DNA of 64,000 bases, taken from assembly GCA_019635795.1 (NCBI GenBank), contig JAHBYV010000010.1, positions 62,001-126,000 of the forward strand, given 5' to 3'. The notes beneath the pieces are model-generated. The model made no database searches. It was not told the DNA's origin and saw nothing but the letters and a program-made list of their open reading frames with translations. Of the stretch, positions 8,220 to 16,552 are shown in pieces (position 1 is the first letter of the stretch; each line of letters starts with the position of its first letter). The translations under genes and the position numbers were made by a program. Source of the DNA: Rhizobiaceae bacterium. GTDB taxonomy: Bacteria; Pseudomonadota; Alphaproteobacteria; Rhizobiales; Rhizobiaceae.

Positions 8220-9110
8220 CTATTGGACGCCGCGCTTGCGGATCAACTTGGCGAATTCCGTTTCAACTGTCGTTGCATAGCGGCTTTCGTGGCGCAGCAT
8301 CATGAAATGGCGCTTCTCTAGCGGATAGTTAAGGGCGACAAGTTTTCCGGCTTCAATACTGCTTTCCACGACACGTCTGGAAAGTACGGCAGCGCCTGCA
8401 CCGGATTCGACAGCCGCGCGCACGGCTTCGTTGGATGGAAGCGTCAGTGCGCCATTCAGCTTGTCCAGATTGATATCCTGCTGGTCGAGCATTGTAGCGA
8501 GCATGGCCCTCGTTCCTGAACCGGGTTCGCGTGTGACCCACTGCGTTGACGAAAAATCAGGGATAGTTCGTTTTCGAAGTTTGGCCCAGGCGTGGTCCGG
8601 TGCAACGACCAGAACCATGTCGTCCTCTGCGACCAGATCAATCTTGAGCGCGGGCTGATCGACCTTGCCCTCCACAAACCCGATATTCGCCTCTCCTTTC
8701 AGAACCAGGGAGGCCACAGCTGCCGTGTTGTCTATGACAAGGCTGACAGAGATTCCGGGATAAAGCGTGTGGAACTGCTTTATTATCTCCGGGAGCCAAT
8801 AGTTCCCTGCGGTTTGGCTGGCAGCCAGGCTAAGGGAACCAACCCTCAGCCCGGCGAGATCTGCCAGCACGAGTTCTGCAGCCTTCGCGCGGGCCATCAC
8901 TGCACGCGCTTCGGGCAGGAACATTCGGCCCGCAGGCGTCAGGGCGATATTTCTGCCCACCCTGTCAAAAAGCTTGGTTGCGTAGCGCGATTCGAGAGCC
9001 GCGATAGCAGCGCTCGCAGCTGATTGGGTGAGATTAAGCTGCCGTGCCGCCCGGGTCATATGCTCGAGTTCGGCAACGGCTATGAAAACGCGCAACTGCT
9101 CAAGCGTCAT
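8220..9110 (-). CDS. LysR family transcriptional regulator
   Basis: Protein of 296 residues, normal for LysR regulators. The N-terminal helix-turn-helix covers residues about 1-60 (MTLEQLRVFIAVAELEHMTR, then LTQSAASAAIAALE). The rest is a periplasmic-binding-like effector domain (about 90-290). It lies 9 bases downstream of the YeiH-family exporter gene on the same strand and is therefore probably co-transcribed with it and regulates it. In enterobacteria the related YeiE regulator is encoded next to yeiH. The effector is not visible from sequence; sulfite or sulfur oxyanions are a guess based on that pairing. Confidence 0.88.
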   Translation of the reverse strand: MTLEQLRVFIAVAELEHMTRAARQLNLTQSAASAAIAALESRYATKLFDRVGRNIALTPAGRMFLPEARAVMARAKAAELVLADLAGLRVGSLSLAASQTAGNYWLPEIIKQFHTLYPGISVSLVIDNTAAVASLVLKGEANIGFVEGKVDQPALKIDLVAEDDMVLVVAPDHAWAKLRKRTIPDFSSTQWVTREPGSGTRAMLATMLDQQDINLDKLNGALTLPSNEAVRAAVESGAGAAVLSRRVVESSIEAGKLVALNYPLEKRHFMMLRHESRYATTVETEFAKLIRKRGVQ

Positions 9111-9119
9111 GCAGCTTCC

Positions 9120-10139
9120 TTACGCGAAGAGTTTGATCAGCGTGAGTGAAGAGGAAGCGATAAACAGAAACGAAAAAAGAGCAAGCAACAAAGGACGCAT
9201 GCCCTCTTTGCGCAGGGCCGCAATATTGGTCTGTAGTCCCAGTGCCGCAAGTCCGGTGCTGAGCAGGGCGGTTGTTGTGAGCGCGAGCGCCTGCCGCACT
9301 TCTGCAGGTATCGTAATGAGGCTGTTCAACACGACGACAGCCAGAAACCAGAGGGCGAACCACGGAATGGTTGCCTTGGCGCCGGATTGCGCACCGGCCT
9401 GCCTGCTGATGAAGAAGCCTAGGGCGAGAACCACAGGCGCGAGCATAACCACGCGGGTGAGCTTGGACACTGTGCCAATCTCACCAGAAACTTGGCCGTT
9501 CTGGAACGCAGCGCCGACAACCTGTGCGACTTCGTGAATGGATGCCCCCGCCCATATACCGAAATCATGATCCGAGAGGCCGAACACAGGTGCCAGAAAC
9601 GGCAGGCCGAGCATGGCAATCGTACCGAAAAGGGTGATGCTTGCGACGGAGTACGCCACGTGTTCTTCACGTGCGCGCACAACGGCATTTGTGGCAACGA
9701 TTGCCGAGGCCCCGCATATTGAAGTTCCGGCAGCGATAAGACAGGCAAGATTTTTCTCTACCCCCAGCGCACGTCCCAGGAGCATGGTCAGCACGAAGGT
9801 GAGAATGAGAACTGTAGCGATTATTGCGATTCCCGACGCCCCGATCGTTGAGACCTGGGTCAATGTCAGCTGGAAACCCAAAAGCACGATTGCAAATCGC
9901 AGCAAGCTCTTTTGGCAGAAAGTAATGCCGGGCTTTGCGTGGTCGGGCATACCCACGATATTGGCATAGAGTATTCCGATTGCCACCGCGATTATCATGG
10001 GGCTGAGGACTGCCAGTCCGGGCAATTGACGCAGCTGATAGGCTGCAACAGCAGTCAGCCCGGCAATCATTATGCCGGGCAGCAGGGAACTGCCGAAAGG
10101 CTTGTGAAGAATTTGAGTTTGGGAGGATGCAATCGACAT
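9120..10139 (-). CDS. YeiH family putative sulfate/sulfite exporter
   Basis: Integral membrane protein of 339 residues with about ten hydrophobic helices, matching the UPF0324/YeiH family in length and in its features: [20 protein letters not shown] near the middle of the N-half, the [13 protein letters not shown] loop and the [13 protein letters not shown] loop. Some members have been described as sulfate or sulfite exporters in taurine or cysteate degradation; the substrate here is inferred. The start is the first ATG, although its ribosome site is poor. It is followed after 9 bases by the LysR gene. The promoter is probably in the 140-base gap after the RND operon. Confidence 0.85.
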   Translation of the reverse strand: MSIASSQTQILHKPFGSSLLPGIMIAGLTAVAAYQLRQLPGLAVLSPMIIAVAIGILYANIVGMPDHAKPGITFCQKSLLRFAIVLLGFQLTLTQVSTIGASGIAIIATVLILTFVLTMLLGRALGVEKNLACLIAAGTSICGASAIVATNAVVRAREEHVAYSVASITLFGTIAMLGLPFLAPVFGLSDHDFGIWAGASIHEVAQVVGAAFQNGQVSGEIGTVSKLTRVVMLAPVVLALGFFISRQAGAQSGAKATIPWFALWFLAVVVLNSLITIPAEVRQALALTTTALLSTGLAALGLQTNIAALRKEGMRPLLLALFSFLFIASSSLTLIKLFA

Positions 10140-10240
10140 TTTTTCGTTCTGGGAATGATTTTCCCGCGCTCATGCCACTGCGGAGAATTCAATTCCAACA
10201 GAACTTTTTTGTGTGATTGATCGATTTCGGCGATGAAAGC

Positions 10241-10268
10241 ACGTGCGGCGATCCCAGCCGCCGCACGT
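10241..10268 (-). terminator. Hairpin after the RND efflux operon
   Basis: Perfect 10-base-pair stem ACGTGCGGCG/CGCCGCACGT around an 8-base loop, 12 bases past the RND pump stop codon. Only a short TTT follows on the minus strand, so it may be a weak or factor-dependent terminator. Confidence 0.55.
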
Positions 10269-10279
10269 CGCCCAACTCG

Positions 10280-13200
10280 CTAGACTCTGCTTTCGCCCTT
10301 CAACACCACATAAATTGCGGGAATTACCAGCACAGTCAGCAGCGTTGAAGAAGCAAGTCCGAACAGCAGCGAGATCGCCAGCCCTTGAAAGATCGGGTCG
10401 GCAAGGATGACCGCGGCGCCGATCATCGCGGCAACTGCGGTCAGCAAAATAGGTTTGAAGCGGATAGCCCCAGCGTCCAGCAGGACCTCCCTCAATGATC
10501 TATCGGAACCCTTGGCATGGCGGATAAAGTCTGCGAGCAGGATGGAGTTGCGCACGATAATGCCAGCCAATGCTATGAATCCGATCATTGATGTAGCTGA
10601 AAAAGGCGCGCCAAACATCCAGTGGCCCAACATGATGCCGATAAAGGTCAGCGGTATGGGTGTCAGGATCACCAGCGGCAGCTTGAACGAGCCGAACTGC
10701 GCAACAACCAGAATGTAAATTCCCAGCAGTGCAACCATGAATGCTGCACCCATGTCGCGGAACGTCACCCATGTGACTTCCCATTCGCCATCCCATAGAA
10801 GCGTCGGATGGGATTCATCGTCGGGCTGGCCGTGAAGGGAAATCACAGGTTTTGGCAGGCTGCCCCAATCCGTGTTGTCGATTGCATCCCTGACAGCAAG
10901 CATGCCGTAGATTGGCGCTTCATACTCGCCCGCAAGTTCTGCGAGAACCATTTCGGCATCGCGCCCATTGTGCCGGAAAACCGGATATGAGGTGGGTTCG
11001 CGGTTGACCGAAACGACATCACCAAGCTCAACCACATCGCGTCCGCCGGGCAGGGCATTTGCTGGCACGGGCGTGGCCAATGCCTGTTCGCCAATCGTCG
11101 TCCGACCTTTGGAAAGTGCCAGAGTAATGGGAATGGGTTGTCGGCCATCACCACGATGCGAATATCCGACCGTGGTTCCGCCATACAAATAACCGAGCGT
11201 GTCATAAACGTCCGATTGCTCGACGCGATAGTATTCCAGATTGTCCTGGTTGATTGACACGCGCACCCGTTCAGTCTGCGTGTGGAAGCTGTCATCCACA
11301 TCGACAATGTAAGGAACGCTCTGGAATATCTCGCGCAACTTGCTGGCAACCGCCCGCCGCGTCTCGGCGTCGGGGCCGTAAATCTCTGCAAGCAGGGTTC
11401 CCACTACAGGTGGGCCGGGCGGCGGCTCTACCACTTTGAGTACAGTGCCTTTCGGCAGGTCGAGCCCATTTATCAGGTTCCGCAGTTCAAGAGCGATCGT
11501 GTGACTGGCGCGTGAACGCTCGCTCTTGGGTACGAGATTGACGACAACCTGACCCTGTTCGGGATTTGCGCGCAGATAATAGTGGCGAACAAGGCCGTTA
11601 AAATCGAACGGCGCGCCTGTTCCGGCATAGGTCTGGAACGATTCAATTTCCGGTACGGCTGCCAGTTTGTTAGCAATTGACTGCAAGGTGCGATCGGTGT
11701 CTTCGACGCTTGAGCCGGTCGGCAGATCAACCACGACCTGCAGGTCTGATTTGTTGTCGAAGGGCAGAAGTTTCACGGTCACGTGCCCGCTGTAGATCAG
11801 CCCGAGCGAAGCAATTGTAGCAATCCCGACGGCTATCAGGAACGACCATGCTCGTTTGCGGCTGGCCAGAATTGGTTTTGCGACCGACACGTAAAGACGG
11901 CCCAGTCTGCCACCCCCTGCGTCGTCGTGACCGCCGTCATGTCCGGCCGTGGAATTCCTGCTCATCTTGAGCATCAGCCAGGGGGTCAACATGACCGCCA
12001 CAAAGAACGAAAACACCATCGCCGCTGAAGCATTGACCGGGATGGGGCTCATATACGGACCCATCATTCCCGAAACGAAAAGCATTGGCAGCAGTGCTGC
12101 AACAACAGTAAGCGTTGCCACGATGGTCGGGTTTCCGACTTCGGCCACCGCATCGATTGCGGCCGTGGCCCGGCTTCGCCCATCGCGCATTGCCCAGTGT
12201 CGCGCAATGTTCTCGATAACGACGATCGCATCATCCACGAGGATACCAATTGAGAATATCAACGCAAACAGCGAAACGCGGTTGAGCGTGTAACCCATCA
12301 TCCATGAGGCAAACAGGGTCAGCAGGATCGTGGTCGGAATAACAACCGCCACAACCACCGCCTCGCGCCAGCCGATGGCGAGAGCTACGAGGATAACGAT
12401 CGACACCGTCGCAATGCCCAGATGCAGCAGGAGTTCGTTTGCCTTTTCGTTGGCGGTCTCTCCATAGTTGCGGGTCACGGTCATTTCGACATCATCGGGG
12501 AAGGTCTGACCGCGTATCTGCTCCAGGCGCTGTGTGATTTCCTCGGCAATTGTGACGGCGTTTGTGCCAGCGCGCTTCGCAATCGCGAGAGAAACGGCAG
12601 GTGCGCGGTCAAGGCTCTCACCGTCCCGGCGAATGTCGGTCACCCGGCTTTCCCGAGGAGAGGTTTCCAGCACAATATTCGCTACGTCGCGCACGTAAAC
12701 CGACCTGCCATCTCGCGCGGTCAGCAAGAGATTGCCAATTTCCGACAGTGTTTGCAGGGTTTGACCCGCAACGATAGGGCGCTGGCCACCTTCGTCGCGG
12801 ATCGTCCCAACGCGAAACGAGCGGTTTGCTCCGCCAAGTTTGGCGGCAAGCTGCTGAAGTGTTATCCCATAAAGCGATAGCTTCTCCGAATCCGGCTCGA
12901 CGCGGAACTGTTCAGGCTGCTCGCCGACAATGTAGGTCAGGCCGATATCCGGCAGCTTTGAAACCTCGACCTGAAGCTCGCGGGCAAGGCGCGTGAGGTC
13001 GTTGGCCCTCCAGCGCGCGGACGCCTCGGGGGTAGGGCGCAGCGTGACGACGACGATTGCCACATCATCAATGCCGCGACCGACGATAAGGGGTTCGTTG
13101 ATGCCAACGGGTATGCGGTCCATATTGGCGCGCACTTTTTCGTGCACACGAAGAATGGCAGCGTCAGAGCTTGTGCCTACTTCGAACCTTGCAGTTACCA

Positions 13201-13483
13201 ACGCGCCATCATCGTCAGTCCGTGAATAGACGTGCTCCACCCCATCGATGCTTTTTACGATGGTTTCGAGTGGCTCGGTGACAAGCTTGACGGCATCCTG
13301 AGCCCGCAATCCGTTTGCGCTCAGATGAATATCCACCATCGGGACGGATATTTGCGGCTCTTCCTCGCGCGGCAGGGTAATCAGCGCAATGGTGCCAAGT
13401 GCCAGCGCCACGACAAGCAGAAGCGGCGCCAGTGGCGACGTTATGAACATGCGGGTCAACCCGCCTGCAATACCCGGCTTCAT
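10280..13483 (-). CDS. RND efflux transporter, inner-membrane pump
   Basis: Protein of 1067 residues, full length for an AcrB/HAE1-type resistance-nodulation-division pump. It has the first transmembrane helix at about 13-31, a large periplasmic domain, the helix block around 340-520 with the motif GILVDDAIVVIEN, a second periplasmic domain, and a C-terminal block of helices ending LLTVLVIPAIYVVL. It exports small molecules with proton counterflow through a tripartite envelope complex. The start ATG overlaps the last 4 bases of the adaptor gene (ATGA), so the two are translationally coupled. No outer membrane factor is encoded nearby, so a shared TolC is likely. The pump is closest in feel to the less-studied AcrB-like subgroup that pairs with short adaptors. 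The substrate is unknown. Confidence 0.93.
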   Translation of the reverse strand: MKPGIAGGLTRMFITSPLAPLLLVVALALGTIALITLPREEEPQISVPMVDIHLSANGLRAQDAVKLVTEPLETIVKSIDGVEHVYSRTDDDGALVTARFEVGTSSDAAILRVHEKVRANMDRIPVGINEPLIVGRGIDDVAIVVVTLRPTPEASARWRANDLTRLARELQVEVSKLPDIGLTYIVGEQPEQFRVEPDSEKLSLYGITLQQLAAKLGGANRSFRVGTIRDEGGQRPIVAGQTLQTLSEIGNLLLTARDGRSVYVRDVANIVLETSPRESRVTDIRRDGESLDRAPAVSLAIAKRAGTNAVTIAEEITQRLEQIRGQTFPDDVEMTVTRNYGETANEKANELLLHLGIATVSIVILVALAIGWREAVVVAVVIPTTILLTLFASWMMGYTLNRVSLFALIFSIGILVDDAIVVIENIARHWAMRDGRSRATAAIDAVAEVGNPTIVATLTVVAALLPMLFVSGMMGPYMSPIPVNASAAMVFSFFVAVMLTPWLMLKMSRNSTAGHDGGHDDAGGGRLGRLYVSVAKPILASRKRAWSFLIAVGIATIASLGLIYSGHVTVKLLPFDNKSDLQVVVDLPTGSSVEDTDRTLQSIANKLAAVPEIESFQTYAGTGAPFDFNGLVRHYYLRANPEQGQVVVNLVPKSERSRASHTIALELRNLINGLDLPKGTVLKVVEPPPGPPVVGTLLAEIYGPDAETRRAVASKLREIFQSVPYIVDVDDSFHTQTERVRVSINQDNLEYYRVEQSDVYDTLGYLYGGTTVGYSHRGDGRQPIPITLALSKGRTTIGEQALATPVPANALPGGRDVVELGDVVSVNREPTSYPVFRHNGRDAEMVLAELAGEYEAPIYGMLAVRDAIDNTDWGSLPKPVISLHGQPDDESHPTLLWDGEWEVTWVTFRDMGAAFMVALLGIYILVVAQFGSFKLPLVILTPIPLTFIGIMLGHWMFGAPFSATSMIGFIALAGIIVRNSILLADFIRHAKGSDRSLREVLLDAGAIRFKPILLTAVAAMIGAAVILADPIFQGLAISLLFGLASSTLLTVLVIPAIYVVLKGESRV

Positions 13484-14493
13484 GGCAGCATAGCCCTGTC
13501 GCCCGCTTGCAATCCTGAAAGGATTTCCACGCGGTCCTTGCCCTCATGACGGAACTTTTCTCCAGGAATGACGGCTACGTCGATTTCTCCGCCCGCGGTT
13601 GTCACGCGCACATAATCGACGCCATTGAGAGTGCGAACGGCTTCAACCGGAACAGCAAGGACGGTCCGTTTACCCACCGGAATAGATACAAGGGTACGTT
13701 CGTTCACAAAATAATCGCCGACACCCTCTATCTGGACGTCGGCTATGATGCGTCCATCCGAAATTTCCGGGTAGACGTGTACGATGCGACCTTGCTGTGC
13801 ATCCGCATTGCCGTCGCCGGGCTGTGTGATACCGCGTGCGCCGACAGATACCTGTGCGCCCTGCACGATTTGCCCCGCATGGCGCTCCGGCAAGGACAGG
13901 CGAAGATAATAAGGGCCGGGCGCAATCCGCACGACCTCTTCACCTGCCATTATGACGGAGCCGAGCGTAACCGGCACTGTGAGCACACGGCCTGTCGCGG
14001 GGGCCAGAACGCTCCCTTCCTTTTCGCTTTGCTCAATGACAGCCCTGTCTGCAACTGCTGCCGCCACCTGATTGGAGATTACCTCAAACTGCGTGCGGGC
14101 CTGATCGAGTGTGGCTTGCGAGCCTGCTCCCGTACTGCGCAATTGCTGCGCGCGTTCAAGTTGGACGCGCGCATTCTGGAGCTGTGAATTGAGAGCCTCA
14201 ATGCTTGCGTTGGCGGCATTCAGGCGAAGGGCCAGCTTTTCGTCAACAATTGTTGCAACGACCTGTCCCTCCTGCACCTCGTCGCCTTCGCGAGCGAGAA
14301 CTTCTTGCACAGTGCCGCCGATACGCGCGCGCCCTGGTACCACAATTCGGCTTTTCACCTGCCCAAACACGGCTTTCATTTCCGTCATGGTGGTGGGTTC
14401 AACCACGTATTCGCCTGCAAGAGCAGATGTCGTCTGCAAAGTCAGGCCGGCTACGAACAGCCCGGCGACTATATAGCCAATTGGTCTAGGCAT
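13480..14493 (-). CDS. RND efflux periplasmic adaptor (HlyD family)
   Basis: Protein of 337 residues with an N-terminal signal (about 1-25, ending SALA). The barrel-sandwich (lipoyl) half GRARIGGTVQEVLAREGDEVQEGQVVATI is followed by a coiled-coil hairpin (about 90-160) and the second lipoyl half SVLAPATGRVLTVPVTLGSV, then beta-barrel and membrane-proximal domains. It bridges the inner-membrane pump to an outer membrane channel. The ATG at 14493 is preferred over the open frame's first ATG because the signal peptide begins there; there is no lipobox. It overlaps the pump gene by 4 bases and follows the DUF2892 gene by about 55 bases, so all three may form one transcript from the promoter shared with the ArsR gene. 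Confidence 0.9.
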   Translation of the reverse strand: MPRPIGYIVAGLFVAGLTLQTTSALAGEYVVEPTTMTEMKAVFGQVKSRIVVPGRARIGGTVQEVLAREGDEVQEGQVVATIVDEKLALRLNAANASIEALNSQLQNARVQLERAQQLRSTGAGSQATLDQARTQFEVISNQVAAAVADRAVIEQSEKEGSVLAPATGRVLTVPVTLGSVIMAGEEVVRIAPGPYYLRLSLPERHAGQIVQGAQVSVGARGITQPGDGNADAQQGRIVHVYPEISDGRIIADVQIEGVGDYFVNERTLVSIPVGKRTVLAVPVEAVRTLNGVDYVRVTTAGGEIDVAVIPGEKFRHEGKDRVEILSGLQAGDRAMLP

Positions 14494-14548
14494 GAGTGCA
14501 CACTCTTGGAGAAAGCCGCCCCTCATCAGCCAGAGGCGGCTGAATGGT

Positions 14549-14752
14549 TCAGTTAAACGCGCAACCGGTCTTTATGCCAAGTTTCCTGAAGAATATCGCG
14601 GCCGGACAAAATCCGGTAATCGAAGCCTGAATTAGGTTCAGGCCCACAAAAGCAGTGAGCAAAAGCCACCAAGACGAGACGTACAGCGCCAAGCCGAGTG
14701 ATAACAAGATCATAAAGCCTGCAAACATCATTACTGCGCGATCAAGTGTCAT
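14549..14752 (-). CDS. DUF2892 (YgaP-like) small membrane protein
   Basis: Protein of 67 residues with two hydrophobic helices (about 8-27 and 28-48) and the family signature GFCPAAIFFRKLG near the C-terminus, followed by a second cysteine (TGCAF). DUF2892 occurs either alone or fused to rhodanese domains (as in YgaP). It is often encoded with sulfide, persulfide or arsenic-related genes under ArsR-type repressors. Here it is the first gene of the RND operon and is divergent from a small ArsR regulator. A role in handling sulfane sulfur at the membrane is inferred from context. Confidence 0.85.
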   Translation of the reverse strand: MTLDRAVMMFAGFMILLSLGLALYVSSWWLLLTAFVGLNLIQASITGFCPAAIFFRKLGIKTGCAFN

Positions 14753-14862
14753 TTCCCGTTCCTCCGTGTTTGGTGGGGCAAAGCATCAATGAAATTCGGC
14801 GGTTGTGCTTCGGATCGAACTGCAAGTATGTTCCAAAGTATCTAACCTTGCCCTTGCATATA

Positions 14863-14877
14863 ACATTCAGAGAATGT
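14863..14877. promoter_or_regulatory. Palindrome in the ArsR/DUF2892 divergent promoter
   Basis: ACATTCAGAGAATGT, perfect 6-base arms around AGA, 13 bases upstream of the ArsR start codon and 111 bases upstream of the DUF2892 start. An imperfect second repeat (ATTCA/TGAAT) overlaps the ArsR start. Size and position fit an operator for the divergently encoded repressor. The match to any published operator was not checked. Confidence 0.5.
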
Positions 14878-14889
14878 AAATTCAAGAAC

Positions 14890-15195
14890 ATGAATGTTTT
14901 GGATATGGTCCCCGCCGCTGAAGCGGCCGCCGAGTTGATGCGCAGCCTGTCTCATCCCCAGCGATTGCTGGTGTTGTGTACCTTGGTTGACGGCGAAAAA
15001 TCAGTTGCGGAATTGCGCCAGCTACTCGGCATAGATCAGGTCCCTATGTCGCAGCAGCTGATGCGTCTGCGGGCGGATGGGCTTGTCGAAGCGCGGCGGG
15101 AGGGGACAACCGTCTATTACCACATCGTGCGGCCGGAAGTGCTTACCATTGTCACGTCACTGCATCGGGCGTTTTGCGCTGGCCTGACAAAATAG
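14890..15195 (+). CDS. ArsR family repressor, persulfide-sensor (BigR/SqrR) type
   Basis: Protein of 101 residues with a winged-helix fold (SHPQRLLVLCTLVDGEKSVA, then the recognition region DQVPMSQQLMRLRADGLVEARR and the wing EGTTVYYHI). It has exactly two cysteines, Cys30 and Cys96, 66 residues apart. This is the spacing of the sensing pair in the persulfide-responsive repressors SqrR and BigR (established knowledge, recalled rather than aligned). In that family a polysulfide bridge between the two cysteines releases the repressor from DNA. The ATG at 14890 is chosen because the conserved fold starts there; the longer frame runs back into the promoter. Likely target: the divergent DUF2892-adaptor-pump operon and itself. 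Confidence 0.82.
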   Translation: MNVLDMVPAAEAAAELMRSLSHPQRLLVLCTLVDGEKSVAELRQLLGIDQVPMSQQLMRLRADGLVEARREGTTVYYHIVRPEVLTIVTSLHRAFCAGLTK

Positions 15196-15247
15196 TTTGC
15201 GCAAAGCCGGCACCATTCAACGTGAACATTGCCGGCCTGCTTGAAGG

Positions 15248-15373
15248 CTATTTTCCCTTAGCGCCTGCCGCTCTTTTCTTCGCGGCATCATCCATGAGTT
15301 CGTACCACATCGCGTTCAGCACCGCGAAGGCGGCGGCGAGTGGCAAACCGAGTAGCCAGGCAAAATACCACAT
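15248..15373 (-). CDS. cydX: Cytochrome bd oxidase small subunit CydX
   Basis: Protein of 41 residues beginning MWYFAWLLGLPLA, with one transmembrane helix containing LNAMWYE and a basic C-terminal tail. This pattern is typical of the CydX/YbgT subunit, which stabilises the haems of cytochrome bd. It starts 18 bases after the cydB stop codon, with GGAG-like sequence (AAGGAGACAG) just before the ATG at 15373. It is easily missed because a longer unrelated frame covers it. Confidence 0.9.
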   Translation of the reverse strand: MWYFAWLLGLPLAAAFAVLNAMWYELMDDAAKKRAAGAKGK

Positions 15374-15390
15374 GTCTGTCTCCTTCAGGC

Positions 15391-16548
15391 TCAATAAGCG
15401 TGGCCGGATTCGCGTTCGATTTCTTTCTCTTTCACCTTGCCCCATAGCACGCGGTAGACCCAGCTTGTGTACGCCACGATAATCGGGATGAAGATCAAGG
15501 TGACGATCAGCATGATGAACAGGGTGAGGTGACTGGAAGAAGCATCCCAAACCGTCAGGCTGGCATCGGGGGCGATGCTGGACGGCAAAATAAAGGGAAA
15601 CATGGAAAGCCCGACGGTCGAAATAATACCCAGAATCGAGAGCGATGAGGATAGCATCGTCGCCACTTCCCAACGCGCTCTCAAAAAGAGCAGGGCTCCT
15701 GCCGCGCCGATGAAGCCGAGGGCTGGCGCAATCATGGTCCAGGGATGCGCGCCGTAATTGGCAAACCACGCCCCGGGGGCCATCTCGACAGTCTTGCTCA
15801 AGGGATTGGAATGTCCTCCTGATGCGATCTCGCTGGTAATCCGGTAGCCGTCGATTCCCGCCCAGAGCCAGAGTCCACCGATTGCGAACAGGACTATTGT
15901 TACGATGGCTGCCACGCTTCCGTAAGAGCGCGCCCGTGCCGCTACTGGACCTTCCGCCTTGAGCACCAGCCATGCCGCGCCGTGCATGACCGTCATGGCA
16001 ACGGACAACAGACCGGCAAGCAGTCCGAACGGATTGAGCAGTTCAAACAGCGTCGTGCCTTCGTAGAAAATTCGCAGGTCCGAGCTGAAGCGGAACGGCA
16101 CGCCTTGCAAGACATTGCCGACAGCCACGCCCATGACCAGAACCGGAACGAACCCGCCGATAAAGAGCGCCCAGTCCCAGCGGTTGCGCCACGCGACGCT
16201 GTCGCGCTTGGACCTGTATTTGAAGCCGACGGGCCTTAGAATGAGCGCAAAAAGGATTGCGAACATTGCGAGGTAGAAGCCGGAAAACGAAACGGCGTAT
16301 AGTGGCGGCCATGCGGCAAATATGGCACCTCCGCCGAGGATAAGCCAAACCTGGTTGCCTTCCCAGACGGGACCGACAGCGTTGATGACAACCCGGCGCT
16401 CCAGATCATTCTTCCCGACAAAAGGAAGCAGAACTGCCGATCCAAGATCAAATCCATCCATAACGGCAAAGGCAATCAGCAGGATACCGAGCAGCAGCCA
16501 CCAGATGACGCGCAATGTATCGTAGTCGATAAGGTCGTGAAGAATCAT
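15391..16548 (-). CDS. cydB: Cytochrome bd ubiquinol oxidase subunit II
   Basis: Protein of 385 residues with eight to nine transmembrane segments, the usual length for CydB. Typical segments are the N-terminal WWLLLGILLIAFAVMDGFDLGSAVLLPF, the AVGPVWEGNQVWLI loop, and SLSMFPFILPSS-like sequence near 300 (GLSMFPFILPSS). It is the structural partner of CydA in the inner-membrane oxidase that reduces oxygen at very low concentration. It starts 4 bases after the cydA stop, with the ribosome site inside the end of cydA, and is followed by cydX. Confidence 0.96.
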   Translation of the reverse strand: MILHDLIDYDTLRVIWWLLLGILLIAFAVMDGFDLGSAVLLPFVGKNDLERRVVINAVGPVWEGNQVWLILGGGAIFAAWPPLYAVSFSGFYLAMFAILFALILRPVGFKYRSKRDSVAWRNRWDWALFIGGFVPVLVMGVAVGNVLQGVPFRFSSDLRIFYEGTTLFELLNPFGLLAGLLSVAMTVMHGAAWLVLKAEGPVAARARSYGSVAAIVTIVLFAIGGLWLWAGIDGYRITSEIASGGHSNPLSKTVEMAPGAWFANYGAHPWTMIAPALGFIGAAGALLFLRARWEVATMLSSSLSILGIISTVGLSMFPFILPSSIAPDASLTVWDASSSHLTLFIMLIVTLIFIPIIVAYTSWVYRVLWGKVKEKEIERESGHAY

Positions 16549-16552
16549 TGTC

